A stretch of 64,000 bases of DNA from the NCBI RefSeq assembly GCF_040225985.1, contig NZ_JBBPEU010000003.1, positions 226,604 through 290,603 on the forward strand, written 5' to 3'. This DNA comes from Shimia sp040225985. Its GTDB lineage: Bacteria; Pseudomonadota; Alphaproteobacteria; Rhodobacterales; Rhodobacteraceae. The position numbers were made by a program, and so were the translations under genes. Position 1 is the first letter of the stretch. The number at the start of each line of letters is the position of its first letter. The notes under the pieces are model-generated. The model saw nothing but the letters and a program-made list of their open reading frames with translations, searched no databases and had not been told where the DNA came from. Positions 33,943 to 44,300 of the stretch are shown here, one piece after another.

Positions 33943-34917
33943 TTCCGCTGGTGTCGCAACTGGTGCCCCTTTCGGGAACGGCACCAAACGCCCCTGATCC
34001 TCATCCCAAAGCTTCAAGCGGAAGGACCGCAGCGCCTCGGGCCAGTGGATCGTGCGCAATTCGTATTCCTCCCGGATCTCCTGATGAGCTTTGCGCAGGT
34101 TATAGTGCGGGATGCGCGCGTTATAATGGTGTATATCGTGATAGGCGATATTGGCCGACCCGAGATCCATCCACCAGCCAAGATCAAGCGCCGAAGACCC
34201 CTGCAGCGCCGCAATGCGCGGGTCCAGATCGGGGCGGCGATCCCAGTAGGTGTCTTCGAAATTGTGCTGCAGATACACCATGAAGACGCCGATCATCCCG
34301 CCAATGAAGGACGACAGAAACCAGATCAGAACGCCAGTCCAGCCAAACAACAGATACAGGCCAGCCATGTAAGCTGCGATCGCGATGTTGTGGACGATGA
34401 CGCTGCCCGCCATCTCGCCCGCGTTCTTGGGCCAGCGGTAGCGGATGAAATAGGTGAACAGGCTGCCCACCGGGATCAGGATGAACGGATTGCGATAAAG
34501 CCGATATTGCAAGCGTTGCCAGGGGCTTGCGGCGTTCCATTCACGCAAGGTCATGGTGTGAATCTCGCCGGTGTCGCGATGATCGAGATTGCCGAGATGC
34601 GAGTGGTGCAGGTTGTGGTTGTGCCGCATCGCGGCATATGGCGCAAATGTCAGAACAGACAGCGCCTCGCCTGCCCAGTCATTGTGCTTGCGACTTTTGA
34701 ACAGGGACGCGTGCCCGCAATCGTGTTGCAATACGTAAAGCCGCACGGCAGAAAACGCGTTCAGCACCATCATTGGGACCAGCACCAGAAAATTATCCAC
34801 TTGGGTGATCGCCAGATAGAGCGAGATAAAGTACACGCCAAAGGTCGGGAACAGCGCCAGCGCCCCGAGGCGGTCGTTCTTTTCGGTAAAGGGTTTCAAA
34901 CGTTCGCGAATATCCAT
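33940..34917 (-). CDS. Membrane fatty acid desaturase
   Basis: About 325 residues from ATG 34917, preceded by GGGGGA; a TTG at 34935 is an alternative. The three histidine boxes of acyl-lipid/CoA desaturases are HDCGHASLF, HNHNLHHSHLGNLDHRDTG and HDIHHYNARIPHYNL, and there are four or so membrane segments (FGVYFISLYLAITQ, VPMMVLNAFSAVRLYV, VIVHNIAIAAYMAGLYLLFG, FLSSFIGGMIGVFMVYL). It should introduce double bonds in membrane fatty acids or a related hydrocarbon chain; regiospecificity cannot be read. The last residues and stop sit at the edge of a repeat. Confidence 0.92.
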   Translation of the reverse strand: MDIRERLKPFTEKNDRLGALALFPTFGVYFISLYLAITQVDNFLVLVPMMVLNAFSAVRLYVLQHDCGHASLFKSRKHNDWAGEALSVLTFAPYAAMRHNHNLHHSHLGNLDHRDTGEIHTMTLREWNAASPWQRLQYRLYRNPFILIPVGSLFTYFIRYRWPKNAGEMAGSVIVHNIAIAAYMAGLYLLFGWTGVLIWFLSSFIGGMIGVFMVYLQHNFEDTYWDRRPDLDPRIAALQGSSALDLGWWMDLGSANIAYHDIHHYNARIPHYNLRKAHQEIREEYELRTIHWPEALRSFRLKLWDEDQGRLVPFPKGAPVATPAE

Positions 34918-35055
34918 TCTATCCCCCGTCTCCAATTCTTAGCGGTCATTGCAATATCGGTGTGACATGCGCATGTCATCCGGCGCCGCATTGCAGAACA
35001 TAACGCCCTTTTGCGCTATTCCCAACCCCGCGTGACGGTTTGTGGCGCAAGAGCC

Positions 35056-36252
35056 TCAGAAATGGCGCAGACGCAGGACCAGCGGCAGGATTGCAAGCAC
35101 CAGAATCACGGCCAGAAGATAGGGTGCCCCGGGCAGGTAAAGCGCGCTGTCGCTGACGAAATATTCGAACACGCCCGTAAAGGCCAGAGGCGCGGCCACT
35201 GCCGCCACCGAAGAAAGCGAGGCGATCACGCCTTGCACCAGCCCCTGCAGATCGTCGCCGACGCGATTGGCGGCAAACGCGGTCAACAGCGGCGGCGCCA
35301 TGTCCGAAGCTGCCGCGATGGGTAACAGGACCGCCACCATCCAGGCCGCATCTGCAAAACCGAACCCGACCAGCCCCACCACCGAGGCCCCCAAGGCAAA
35401 AACCAGCGTTCTGAGGTCTCCGAACAGGCGGGTCATGCGCGGCAACAGCCCGGCCTGCACGACTGCAACCAACACGCCATAAGCCGACAGGCTAAGCCCG
35501 ATGGTGAAACCGTCCCAACCGAACCTCTCGCGCCCCCAAAAGGCCCAGAGGGTCGGATAGACCATGTTGGCAAACTCAAACACGAGAATGCACACCAGTG
35601 GCACCGCCAGCCCCGGCATGGCATAAGCGCGCAGAATGGTGGCAAACGGGTTGAGATCGCCCCGGCCAAAAGGGCGGCGGTTTTCGGGTTTGAGGGATTC
35701 GGGCAGGATCAGCAGGCCAAACACCACGTTCAGCGCCGAAAGCGCCGCGGCAATCCAGAACGGCGCGGTGATATGCCAGCCCGAGGCCATACCGCCAAGC
35801 GCCGGGCCCAACACGAACCCGATGCCGAAAGCCGCGCCGATCATGCCAAAAGCGGCGCCGCGCTCTTCGGGTTTGGCGATGTCCGAGATATAAGCCGTAG
35901 CGGTGATATAGGTCGCACCCGCCATGCCCGCGATGATCCGCCCGACCAGCAACAGCCAGTAGGTTTCGGCCATTGCCATGATCACATAGTCAATGGTCAG
36001 TGTGGCAAGCGCGGCAATCAGGATCGGGCGGCGGCCAAACGCATCCGACAGGCTGCCCACGATGGGGCCGCACAGGAACATGGTGGCCGCATAGGCCGAC
36101 ATCATGATCCCGCCCCACAAGGCGCCCTCGGCGGTGCTGCCTGCCCCGACCCGTGCCATCAGGTCGGGCATGATCGGGAACACGATCCCGATGCCAATGG
36201 CGTCGATCATCAGGGTGGCCAGAATAAACAGGAAGGGGCCAGACAGCTTCAT
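35056..36252 (-). CDS. MFS exporter, TetA-like
   Basis: 398 residues with 12 membrane segments: LATLMIDAIGIGIVFPIMPDLM at the start, the motif A loop VGSLSDAFGRRPILIAAL, and the motif C region FGIGFVLGPALGG typical of drug:proton antiporters. It resembles tetracycline exporters of class A/B but similarity alone does not make it a resistance gene; clinical-type regulator tetR is absent. It is 15 nt downstream of der and may be co-transcribed with it. Confidence 0.87.
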   Translation of the reverse strand: MKLSGPFLFILATLMIDAIGIGIVFPIMPDLMARVGAGSTAEGALWGGIMMSAYAATMFLCGPIVGSLSDAFGRRPILIAALATLTIDYVIMAMAETYWLLLVGRIIAGMAGATYITATAYISDIAKPEERGAAFGMIGAAFGIGFVLGPALGGMASGWHITAPFWIAAALSALNVVFGLLILPESLKPENRRPFGRGDLNPFATILRAYAMPGLAVPLVCILVFEFANMVYPTLWAFWGRERFGWDGFTIGLSLSAYGVLVAVVQAGLLPRMTRLFGDLRTLVFALGASVVGLVGFGFADAAWMVAVLLPIAAASDMAPPLLTAFAANRVGDDLQGLVQGVIASLSSVAAVAAPLAFTGVFEYFVSDSALYLPGAPYLLAVILVLAILPLVLRLRHF

Positions 36253-36267
36253 GCCACGGTAAGCCCC

Positions 36268-37731
36268 TCAGCGGTCGGCACTGCGCCCCTTTATATGCTT
36301 GCGCAGTTTCGACGGACCCGCCTTTTTCTTGCCCTTGTATGGGTTCTTGTCGCTCTGGCCGCGCATGATCAGGCGAATCGGCGTGCCCGGCATGTCGAAA
36401 TCCTCGCGCAGACCATTTACGAGATAGCGCGAATAGCTGTCAGGCATCTTGTCGGGGTGCGAGCACATGACCACAAATCCCGGCGGGCGGGTCTTGGCCT
36501 GCGTCATGTAGCGCAGTTTGATCCGTTTGCCCTGCGGCGCAGGCGGCGGGTGCTGTTCCAGCATTCCCGTCAGCCAGCGGTTCAGCTGGGCGGTGGTGAT
36601 GCGGCGGTTCCAGACGTCATAGGCGCGCAGGATGGCGTCATGCAGACGGTCCAGCCCCCTGCCCGTCTTGGCCGACACGGTAATCAGTGGCGCGCCCCGC
36701 AACTGGGGCAGCAGGCGGGCAAAGGATTCCTTGAGGTCCCGCAGCTTTTCCTGCTTGCTGTCCTCGATATCCCATTTGTTCACCGCTACGACCACAGCGC
36801 GGCCTTCACGCTCGGCCAGGTCGGCGATGCGCAGGTCCTGTTGTTCGAAAGGAATGGCCGCATCCAGCAGCACCACCACGATTTCGGCGAACTTCACCGC
36901 GCGCAGCCCGTCGGACACGGATAGTTTTTCCACCTTGTCCTGCACCTTGGCTTTCTTGCGCATCCCCGCCGTGTCGAAGATACGCACCGGCGTACCGTTC
37001 CAGTCGGTTTTGAGGGAAATGGCATCGCGGGTGATTCCCGCCTCGGGGCCGGTCAGCAAACGGTCTTCGCCGATGATCTTGTTGATCAGGGTCGACTTGC
37101 CTGCATTCGGGCGGCCCACCACCGCAATTTGCAAGGGTTTTGATGCAGTCGGCTTGGGGGCCGCGCCGTCGTGGTCGTCATCCTCGTCAAGGTCGATATC
37201 GACTTCGGGGGCGGCCTCCTCGGCGCGTTCGGCAAAAGCATCGGCAAGCGGCATCAACTGGGTGTAAAGGTCATTCAGCCCTTCGCCATGCTCCGCCGAA
37301 AGACGGATCGGCTCTCCAAGGCCGAGGCTATAGGCCTCGATCACACCGGCATCCGCGGCGGCGCCCTCGCCCTTGTTGGCGGCAAGGATCACATGCGCAG
37401 ACCGTTTGCGCAGGATTTCAGCAAACACCATGTCGGTGGGCGTCACTCCTGCGCGCGCATCAATCATGAACAGGCAGATATCGGCCATGTCCACGGCGCG
37501 TTCGGTCAGGCGGCGCATCCGGCCCTGAAGGCTGTCGTCGGTCGCGTCTTCCAGACCGGCGGTGTCGATCACGGTGAACCTGAGGTCGCCCAGCCGCGCT
37601 TCGCCCTCGCGCAGGTCGCGCGTGACTCCCGGCTGGTCATCGACCAAGGCCAGTTTCTTGCCCACGAGGCGATTGAACAATGTGGATTTGCCCACGTTGG
37701 GGCGCCCCACGATGGCGAGCGAAAAACTCAT
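36268..37731 (-). CDS. der: Ribosome assembly GTPase Der (EngA)
   Basis: 487 residues with two tandem GTPase domains: first P-loop VGRPNVGKSTLFNRL and DTAGLED with NKGE-type G4 (AANKGEG), second P-loop VGRPNAGKSTLINKI with DTAGMRKKAKV and VNKWDIED. A KH-like C-terminal domain follows, with LRYMTQAKTRPPGFVVMCSH. It acts in 50S subunit maturation. The acidic linker (DIDLDEDDDHDG) between the G domains is as usual. Confidence 0.97.
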   Translation of the reverse strand: MSFSLAIVGRPNVGKSTLFNRLVGKKLALVDDQPGVTRDLREGEARLGDLRFTVIDTAGLEDATDDSLQGRMRRLTERAVDMADICLFMIDARAGVTPTDMVFAEILRKRSAHVILAANKGEGAAADAGVIEAYSLGLGEPIRLSAEHGEGLNDLYTQLMPLADAFAERAEEAAPEVDIDLDEDDDHDGAAPKPTASKPLQIAVVGRPNAGKSTLINKIIGEDRLLTGPEAGITRDAISLKTDWNGTPVRIFDTAGMRKKAKVQDKVEKLSVSDGLRAVKFAEIVVVLLDAAIPFEQQDLRIADLAEREGRAVVVAVNKWDIEDSKQEKLRDLKESFARLLPQLRGAPLITVSAKTGRGLDRLHDAILRAYDVWNRRITTAQLNRWLTGMLEQHPPPAPQGKRIKLRYMTQAKTRPPGFVVMCSHPDKMPDSYSRYLVNGLREDFDMPGTPIRLIMRGQSDKNPYKGKKKAGPSKLRKHIKGRSADR

Positions 37732-37779
37732 CTGTTGTCTCCGACAGTCTTGAAGACGCCGCGATATACTATTTCCGCG

Positions 37780-39084
37780 TCAACGGAAAGCGTGCAAATG
37801 CCCTTTGCCGCCCAGCACGTATAGCGTGCCGTTCACCACGATCGGAGCCGAGGCCGCACCACCGGGAATTTCCGCCGAATGCACCTGCACACCCGAAGTG
37901 GGGTCAAAAATCCGCAACTGCCCGTCAGACGAGGCAACGACGATGCGGCCACCGGCAAGGATCGGGCCGTAATGGGCATAAAGTGCCGCCATGCGTTTCG
38001 GACGGCTGTCGACATAACGTGGCAGGTCCACCGCCCAGATCGGTTCGCCATTCGAGGCATCCAGACGCATCAGGGTGTTGCGATCGTTGACCAAGAAAAC
38101 CGAGCCGCCCACCGGCCAGACCGGTCCCAGAGCGCCCTGTTCGGCGGTCCAGATACGCTCGCCGCTTTCGATATCCAATGCCACAAGACGACCGGAATGG
38201 TTGGCGGCGTAGACCCGGCGCCCGTCAATCACGGGGTCGCCGGAAATGTCCCCGACCTTGCTACGCGCGATGCCGGGACGTTCACCCGAGATCCCCGCGT
38301 CCCAGACACGGAACCCGCCGCTGCGGAACGTCGCCTGCAATTCGCCGGACCCGAACGGGAAGATCGCAAACCGGTCATTGAGTGCCGGCGCGGCGGGGCT
38401 CATGACGTTGCCAAGTTGCGGCACGGAGTTGACCTGCCATGCGATACGTCCGGTTTCAACCTCGAGGGCCCAGCCCTGATCGTCGCCCGATACGACATAG
38501 ACCAGACCGCCAAACACCGTGGGGGTGCCGCTCCCGATCCCGCCGGTCTTTTGCTCCCAGATCACGTCGCCGGTTTTGGGGTTGACCGCCATGAGTGAGC
38601 CGAAGCCGGTCGAGACAAAGAGCTTGCCTGCCCCAAAGGCCAGCCCCCCGCCCAGGGAATCCTTGGAATCGTCGCGCGGCGGCGTCAGGTCACGGGTCCA
38701 GACCACCCCGCCATTGGTGGCGGTGGCCTGCAACTGTGCCTGCGAGTCCAGCGTGAAGATCATACCTTCAGCAGCAACGGGGTCGGCGCTCATCCGGTTT
38801 TTGCGGCTGTTGCCCTCGCCGATCTCGGCGCTCCAGGCCAGCTGCGGAAAGGTGGCAAGCGCGGCGTTCGACACGCGGTAGGATTGCGTGCCGATCCGGT
38901 GTGTCCAACTGTTGTTACGTGTCTGTCCAGGCACGCTGATGGCGCGGCGCTGGTTCACTACATCCTCGACCGCATCACCGGACCGCAGATCCTCGCGGGG
39001 TCCCGGAAGCACCATGTCCTTTTCGGCACAGGCCGCCAATACCGTTGCGCCTGTCAGCGCCAAAACCCAGTTCCGCATTTTCAC
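37780..39084 (-). CDS. bamB: PQQ-like beta-propeller lipoprotein (BamB-like)
   Basis: 434 residues; lipoprotein signal VLALTGATVLAAC with the lipidated Cys near residue 19. About seven propeller blades with repeats such as VVWTRDLTPP, GDVIWEQKTGG, GRIAWQVNS, GERIWTAEQ and GEPIWAVDLP. BamB helps the BAM complex insert outer-membrane proteins. Order der-bamB-yfgM is conserved in many Proteobacteria and supports the name. GTG 39084 and ATG 39078 are both possible starts. Confidence 0.88.
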   Translation of the reverse strand: MKMRNWVLALTGATVLAACAEKDMVLPGPREDLRSGDAVEDVVNQRRAISVPGQTRNNSWTHRIGTQSYRVSNAALATFPQLAWSAEIGEGNSRKNRMSADPVAAEGMIFTLDSQAQLQATATNGGVVWTRDLTPPRDDSKDSLGGGLAFGAGKLFVSTGFGSLMAVNPKTGDVIWEQKTGGIGSGTPTVFGGLVYVVSGDDQGWALEVETGRIAWQVNSVPQLGNVMSPAAPALNDRFAIFPFGSGELQATFRSGGFRVWDAGISGERPGIARSKVGDISGDPVIDGRRVYAANHSGRLVALDIESGERIWTAEQGALGPVWPVGGSVFLVNDRNTLMRLDASNGEPIWAVDLPRYVDSRPKRMAALYAHYGPILAGGRIVVASSDGQLRIFDPTSGVQVHSAEIPGGAASAPIVVNGTLYVLGGKGHLHAFR

Positions 39085-39119
39085 TGCATCGGCCCCCGTC
39101 GTCAGTCCAGACCTGTTTG

Positions 39120-39800
39120 TTATTGACTCACCACAGGTGCGGCAAGTTCGGGCAGGTCACCGCCCAGTGCTACAATCAACCGACTTGTGCGTTGACGCAA
39201 GCCCGCAGTCACGCCCGCATCGGCAATGATTGCCTGCAGCTTGGTCATGGCGGCGTCGGTGTTGCCTTCCTCGATATCCAGAAGCGCCAGTTGTTCCTGT
39301 GCCAGCAGCGACAAGGGCGCCCCCGGCGCGGCCAGCGCCCCAAGCAGCGTGCGGCGTTCTTCGGCCGGCATCTCGGTGCCACGGGCCAGAACGGATTTGA
39401 ACAGCGCGATCTGGCTATAAATCTCGGGCTGGGTCGCGGCGGCAGTGGCAACACCTTCCAGGGTGGCGGCGCTGTCCGCGCGCGCCCCGGTGGCAAGTTG
39501 TTCGGAGGCTAGGAGCAGGTCAACAACCACCTGCGCCTCGACCGGCGATGTTTCGATCGCATCAAGGGCCGCAATGCGGGACGCATCGTCGTTTTCGGAC
39601 AGAGCCGCAACAATGGCATCCCCATTGTTCTGTGCGGCCGACAGCGCGGTGGCCTTGCGGTATTCGTTAAAGGCCGCCCCGCCCACCAGAACCACGACAA
39701 AGGCCACGGCGATCCAGCCATAGCGGCGCAGATAGGCGAACATCCGGTCGCGGCGGACCTCTTCGGTGACTTCTTCGATGAAACTGTCGGTATCGCTCAC
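39120..39800 (-). CDS. YfgM-like membrane-anchored TPR protein
   Basis: 226 residues: short cytosolic N-terminus SDTDSFIEEVTEEVRRDRMF, one membrane helix (WIAVAFVVVLVGGAAFNEY) and a periplasmic TPR-like part rich in Ala. Related to YfgM/AncY, which associates with the SecYEG translocon and periplasmic chaperones. First gene of the yfgM-bamB-der unit, 35 nt before bamB. Confidence 0.85.
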   Translation of the reverse strand: MSDTDSFIEEVTEEVRRDRMFAYLRRYGWIAVAFVVVLVGGAAFNEYRKATALSAAQNNGDAIVAALSENDDASRIAALDAIETSPVEAQVVVDLLLASEQLATGARADSAATLEGVATAAATQPEIYSQIALFKSVLARGTEMPAEERRTLLGALAAPGAPLSLLAQEQLALLDIEEGNTDAAMTKLQAIIADAGVTAGLRQRTSRLIVALGGDLPELAAPVVSQ

Positions 39801-40130
39801 GGCGGCCCCCTGTTGATTTGCCCCCTCTTAGCGCGATGGGCGCGGACTGCCAAGCCTTGCGCAATGGCTTGCGACCATAAACCTTCGTGGTGGCCGCAGT
39901 GCTGTCTTTGGCCTCAAACGGGCAACCACGGTGATTTTTCCGGCAGTCGGGTGCGTCAAAGGCCACACAATCCGGTGACATGCAGGGGCAAGGGGGATTG
40001 GCAATTTGCCCGCAGCGGCACAAGTGGCTAAAATGAAGCGGTCGTTTAACTGTCTTTGCGGGCTGCTTGCATTTTACCCTGATGCCATTATCTCGCTTAA
40101 CAAGATATCCACGGGCGAGGTTACCCCAAA
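39801..40130. other. Divergent intergenic region with no confident gene
   Basis: This 330-nt stretch separates the yfgM-bamB-der unit from the RND efflux operon and should contain both promoters. On the minus strand a TTG-initiated frame (from 40023) starts with seven cysteines in 34 residues (MCRCGQIANPPCPC and DCRKNHRGC), but it runs out of frame deep into the yfgM gene, so I do not call it. No RNA hairpin or operator stands out. Confidence 0.5.
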
Positions 40131-41372
40131 ATGCGCATTGTGCCGATTATCACCGCCATTCTCGTGTCGGTCCTGTTGTATTTCCTCGTCATCGAGCGCG
40201 ACTCGATAAACGCGATGGCCGCACCGCCGTCGGAAATTGAAGACGCGACCGCCAGAGACGACACGGCCGCAGCCCTTGCCGAGCAGACATCCGGTCCGGA
40301 CCTGATGCGGGTGCAGGCCATCCATTCCGAGGCTCGGGTCATCGACAGCGCCGTAATACTGCGCGGCCAGACCGAAGCCGACCGCCAGGTTGATGTGCGC
40401 GCCGAAACGTCTTCGCAGGTGGTCTCTGAACCGCTGCGCAAAGGTGCTTTTGTCGAAGCTGGACAAGTTATGTGCGAGCTTGATCCCGGCACGCGGCAAG
40501 CATCACTGGAAGAAGCTGAGGCACGGCTGACCGAGGCCCGCGCCCGTGTGCCCGAGGCCGAAGCCCGCCTGCACGAGGCCCGCGCCCGCCTGGAAGAGGC
40601 CGAGATCAACGCCAATGCCGCCAACAAGCTGATTGAAGGCGGTTTTGCCTCGGAAACCCGCGTAGCTTCGACCCAGGCCGCCGTGAGCGCCGCCGAGGCC
40701 AGCGTGCAATCCGCAAAATCGGGCCTGCAATCGACGCAGGCCGGGATTCAGTCGGCCGAAGCCGCCGTGGCTGCCGCCAGGCGGGAAATTGACCGGTTGT
40801 ACATCAAGGCGCCGTTTGGGGGCCTGCTGGAATCCGACACCGCCGAACTGGGAAGCCTGCTGCAACCCGGATCGCTCTGTGCCACCATTATCCGGCTGGA
40901 CCCGATAAAGGTGGTAGGCTTTGTCCCTGAAACCGAGGTCAACCGCGTCAAGATCGGCGCCATGGCCGGCGCCCGTCTGACCACGGGCCAAGAAGTGGCC
41001 GGACAGGTCGTGTTCCTGTCGCGCTCGGCGGACCCGACAACCCGCACATTCCGCGTGGAAATCAACGTGCCGAACCCCGACCTGTCGCTGCGTGATGGCC
41101 AGACCGCCGAAATCGCGATTTCCTCGGAAGGGGCGGATGCCCACCTGATCCCGCAATCGGCACTGACACTGAATGACGAGGGCACGCTGGGCGTGCGCCT
41201 TGTTGGCGACGGCAACAAGGTCACTTTCGCGCCCGTCGAATTGCTGCGCGACTCGGTTGACGGCATCTGGGTCGGGGGCTTACCCGCCAAGGCTGACGTG
41301 ATCGTGATCGGGCAGGAATATGTCGTGGATGGTGTCACGGTCGATCCCGTATTCGGGGAGACCGGCCTATGA
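40131..41372 (+). CDS. RND efflux periplasmic adaptor (HlyD/MFP)
   Basis: 413 residues: an N-terminal membrane helix (IVPIITAILVSVLLYFLVI), a split lipoyl domain (VDVRAETSSQVVSEPLRKGA and IDRLYIKAPFGGLLES), a long alpha-hairpin of heptads rich in EAR and AEA (roughly residues 125-215), a beta-barrel and a membrane-proximal part ending VDGVTVDPVFGETGL. It links the inner membrane RND pump to an outer-membrane channel, not found here. Its stop overlaps the pump start (ATGA). Confidence 0.94.
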   Translation: MRIVPIITAILVSVLLYFLVIERDSINAMAAPPSEIEDATARDDTAAALAEQTSGPDLMRVQAIHSEARVIDSAVILRGQTEADRQVDVRAETSSQVVSEPLRKGAFVEAGQVMCELDPGTRQASLEEAEARLTEARARVPEAEARLHEARARLEEAEINANAANKLIEGGFASETRVASTQAAVSAAEASVQSAKSGLQSTQAGIQSAEAAVAAARREIDRLYIKAPFGGLLESDTAELGSLLQPGSLCATIIRLDPIKVVGFVPETEVNRVKIGAMAGARLTTGQEVAGQVVFLSRSADPTTRTFRVEINVPNPDLSLRDGQTAEIAISSEGADAHLIPQSALTLNDEGTLGVRLVGDGNKVTFAPVELLRDSVDGIWVGGLPAKADVIVIGQEYVVDGVTVDPVFGETGL

Positions 41373-44300
41373 TCGGCATCGTAGACTGGGCTGCAGAACG
41401 CGCCCGAATGGTGATGGCCTTTGTGCTGGTGTCGCTGGTGATCGGCGCCACGGCCTATACGGGGTTGCCCAAAGAAGGAGAGCCGGACATCCAGATCCCG
41501 GCTCTTTTTGTCTCTGTCCCCTTCCCCGGCATTTCCGCCGAGGATGCCGAAAAGCTCTTGGTCAAACCGATGGAGACCGAACTGGCCGATCTGGACGGGC
41601 TTGATACCATGTCGGCCACGGCGGCCGAGAACTATGCCGGTTTGTTTCTCGAATTCGACTTCGGCTGGGACAAGGGCGCCACCATGGCCGATGTGCGCGA
41701 GGCGATGAACACCGCCGAGGCGAATTTCCCGGAAGGGTACGAGAAATACTCGATCAACGAGATCAACTTCTCGGAATTCCCGATCATTATCGTAAACCTG
41801 ACCGGCGACGTGCCCGAACGCACGATGACGCAAATCGCAAACCGGCTTCAGGACGATCTCGAAGCGCTGGATTCGGTGCTCGAGGCGGGTCTGGCCGGCG
41901 GACGGGACGAGATGCTTGAAGTCATTATCGACCCGCTGCGCCTTGAATCCTATAACGTGACCGCGACCGAACTGATCAATGTGGTGCGCAACAACAACCA
42001 GATGATCCCGGCGGGTGATGTGGAAACGGCGCAGGGTAAATTCGCCGTCAAGCTGCCCTCGTCCTTTACCGAGCCGCGCGATGTTTATGAATTGCCGGTC
42101 AAGACAAATGGCGACCGGATCGTGACGCTGGGTGATCTGGCCCAGATCAATCTGACTTTTGAGGACCGCCTTGGGACCGCGCGATTCAACGGGGAAAACA
42201 CCGTGGCCCTGCAGGTGGTAAAGCGCAAAGGCTTCAACCTGATTGACACCGCCGAGACCGTACGCCGCGTGGTGGACGAAGCCAGCGCCGAATGGCCCGC
42301 CGAATTGCAGGCAGCGGTCGAGGTAGGCACCTCGAATGACCAATCCGTGGTCGTCTCGTCCATGGTGCGCCAGCTGGAAGGCTCGGTTCTGACCGCTGTC
42401 GCGCTGGTGATGATCGTGGTTCTGGCGGCCCTTGGCATGCGCGCCGCGCTTCTGGTGGGCTTTGCGATCCCGACCTCTTTCCTGCTGTGTTTCGCGTTCC
42501 TTGCAATGATGGGCGTGACCATATCCAATATGGTGATGTTCGGCCTGATCCTCGCTGTGGGGATGCTGGTCGACGGGGCCATCGTGGTGGTGGAATATGC
42601 TGACAAACGCATCAAGGAAGGCGTCGGCCCGATGCACGCCTATGTCGAGGCCGCCAAGCGCATGTTCTGGCCCATCGTGTCGTCCACCGCGACCACACTG
42701 TGTGCATTCCTGCCGATGCTGTTCTGGCCCGGCATTCCCGGCCAGTTCATGGAGATGCTGCCGATCACGCTGATCTTCGTGCTGTCGGCCTCGCTGGTGG
42801 TGGCACTGGTCTATCTTCCGGTTCTAGGCGGACTTGCGGGCCGTTTCGAACGCCTGACCCGCAACAAGGCACAGCAACTGGCCGGGCTGAAATGGTACAT
42901 GCGTATTCTGGTCTTCGTGGCCAGCGCGGCGGGCATCGGCCTTGCCATCTCGTTGATCGGTGGGGCCTTTGGCCTGATCGGTGCGACCTTTGCCTTGATG
43001 GGGTCCGATATCCTGCGCGACGTCATCCCGGGTTATCTGGGCATCTTCGCGCTGATCGTCGGCATCGTCGCACTGGTGGCGGTGGCGCTGGTCTGTCTTG
43101 CGACCTTCATGCTCTCGCTCGGGTCGATCTTTACCTCGATCGGCAACCTGTCACGTATGCTGTGGCGCAAGGTCTTTCCCAAGAAGGAACGGCTCTATTC
43201 CACGGTCGAATACAAGCGAAACCTGTTCGGCGATTTCATTCACCTGCTAGTCGCGCGTCCGTTCATGCCGCTGGTGGCGATCGCCTCGGTCTTTATCGCG
43301 GTCGGGGTGACCTTCTCGATCTATGGCGCCAACAATAAGGGCGTGGAATTCTTCGTGGAATCCGAACCCGAAGCTGCAATTATCTATGTGCGGGCACGGG
43401 GCAACCTTTCGCTGGAGCAACAGGATGATCTGGTCCGTCAGGCCGAGGAAATCGTACTGGCCCACCCCGGCACCAAGACCGCCTTTGCCTTTGCCGGAGA
43501 AGGCGGGCTGAACAACAATACCGGCGGCGCACAGGCCCCCAAGGACACCATCGGACAGGTCCAGATGGAAACCATCGCCTGGGGCGATCGGCCCGTGCAG
43601 CGTGAAAAATGGTTCACGCTTCCGCTGCTGAACATCGACATCTACCGCGATGTAAAGGACCCCGCTTGGGACGGCAACACCGTGTTGGCCGAGATCGAAG
43701 CCGAGTTGAAACGCATTCCGGGCGCGCAGATCGAAATCCTTGAGGCCAACCGTGGCCCGGCCTCGGCGAAACCCGTGCACCTGCGCCTTAAGGGCGAAAA
43801 CTGGGAAGACCTTCTGGCCGCCGCCACCATGGCGCGCGCGCAATTTGAAGCCACGCCCGGCCTGACGCGGATCGAAGACACCCTGCCCCTGCCCGGCATC
43901 GACTGGCAGATCGACGTGGATGTGGCCAAGGCAGGCCGCTACGGTGCCGACACGGCCACCGTGGGCGCCATGGTCCAGCTTGTGACGCGCGGCATCCTTC
44001 TGGATACGATGCGTGTCGACACCTCGGACGAGGAAATCGAGATCCGCGTCCGCCTTCCCGACGAAGACCGCGTGTTGTCCACGCTGGATACGCTCAAGGT
44101 GCGCACGGCGGACGGTCTTGTGCCACTGTCGAATTTCATCACCCGCAAACCGGTAGAAAAACTGGCCGAGATCAACCGTGTTGACCAGAAACGCTATTTC
44201 GACGTCAAGGCGGATGTGGCGAGCGGGCTGACCGTGCTGCGCAATGCCGAAACCGGCGAGACCGAGGTGATCGAGACCGCCCAGTGGGACGCCGACAGCG

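Noticed and set aside
35056..36252. MFS exporter considered as a tetracycline resistance gene
   Set aside because: General TetA-like motifs only; no tetR neighbour, housekeeping context next to der. Resistance cannot be claimed.
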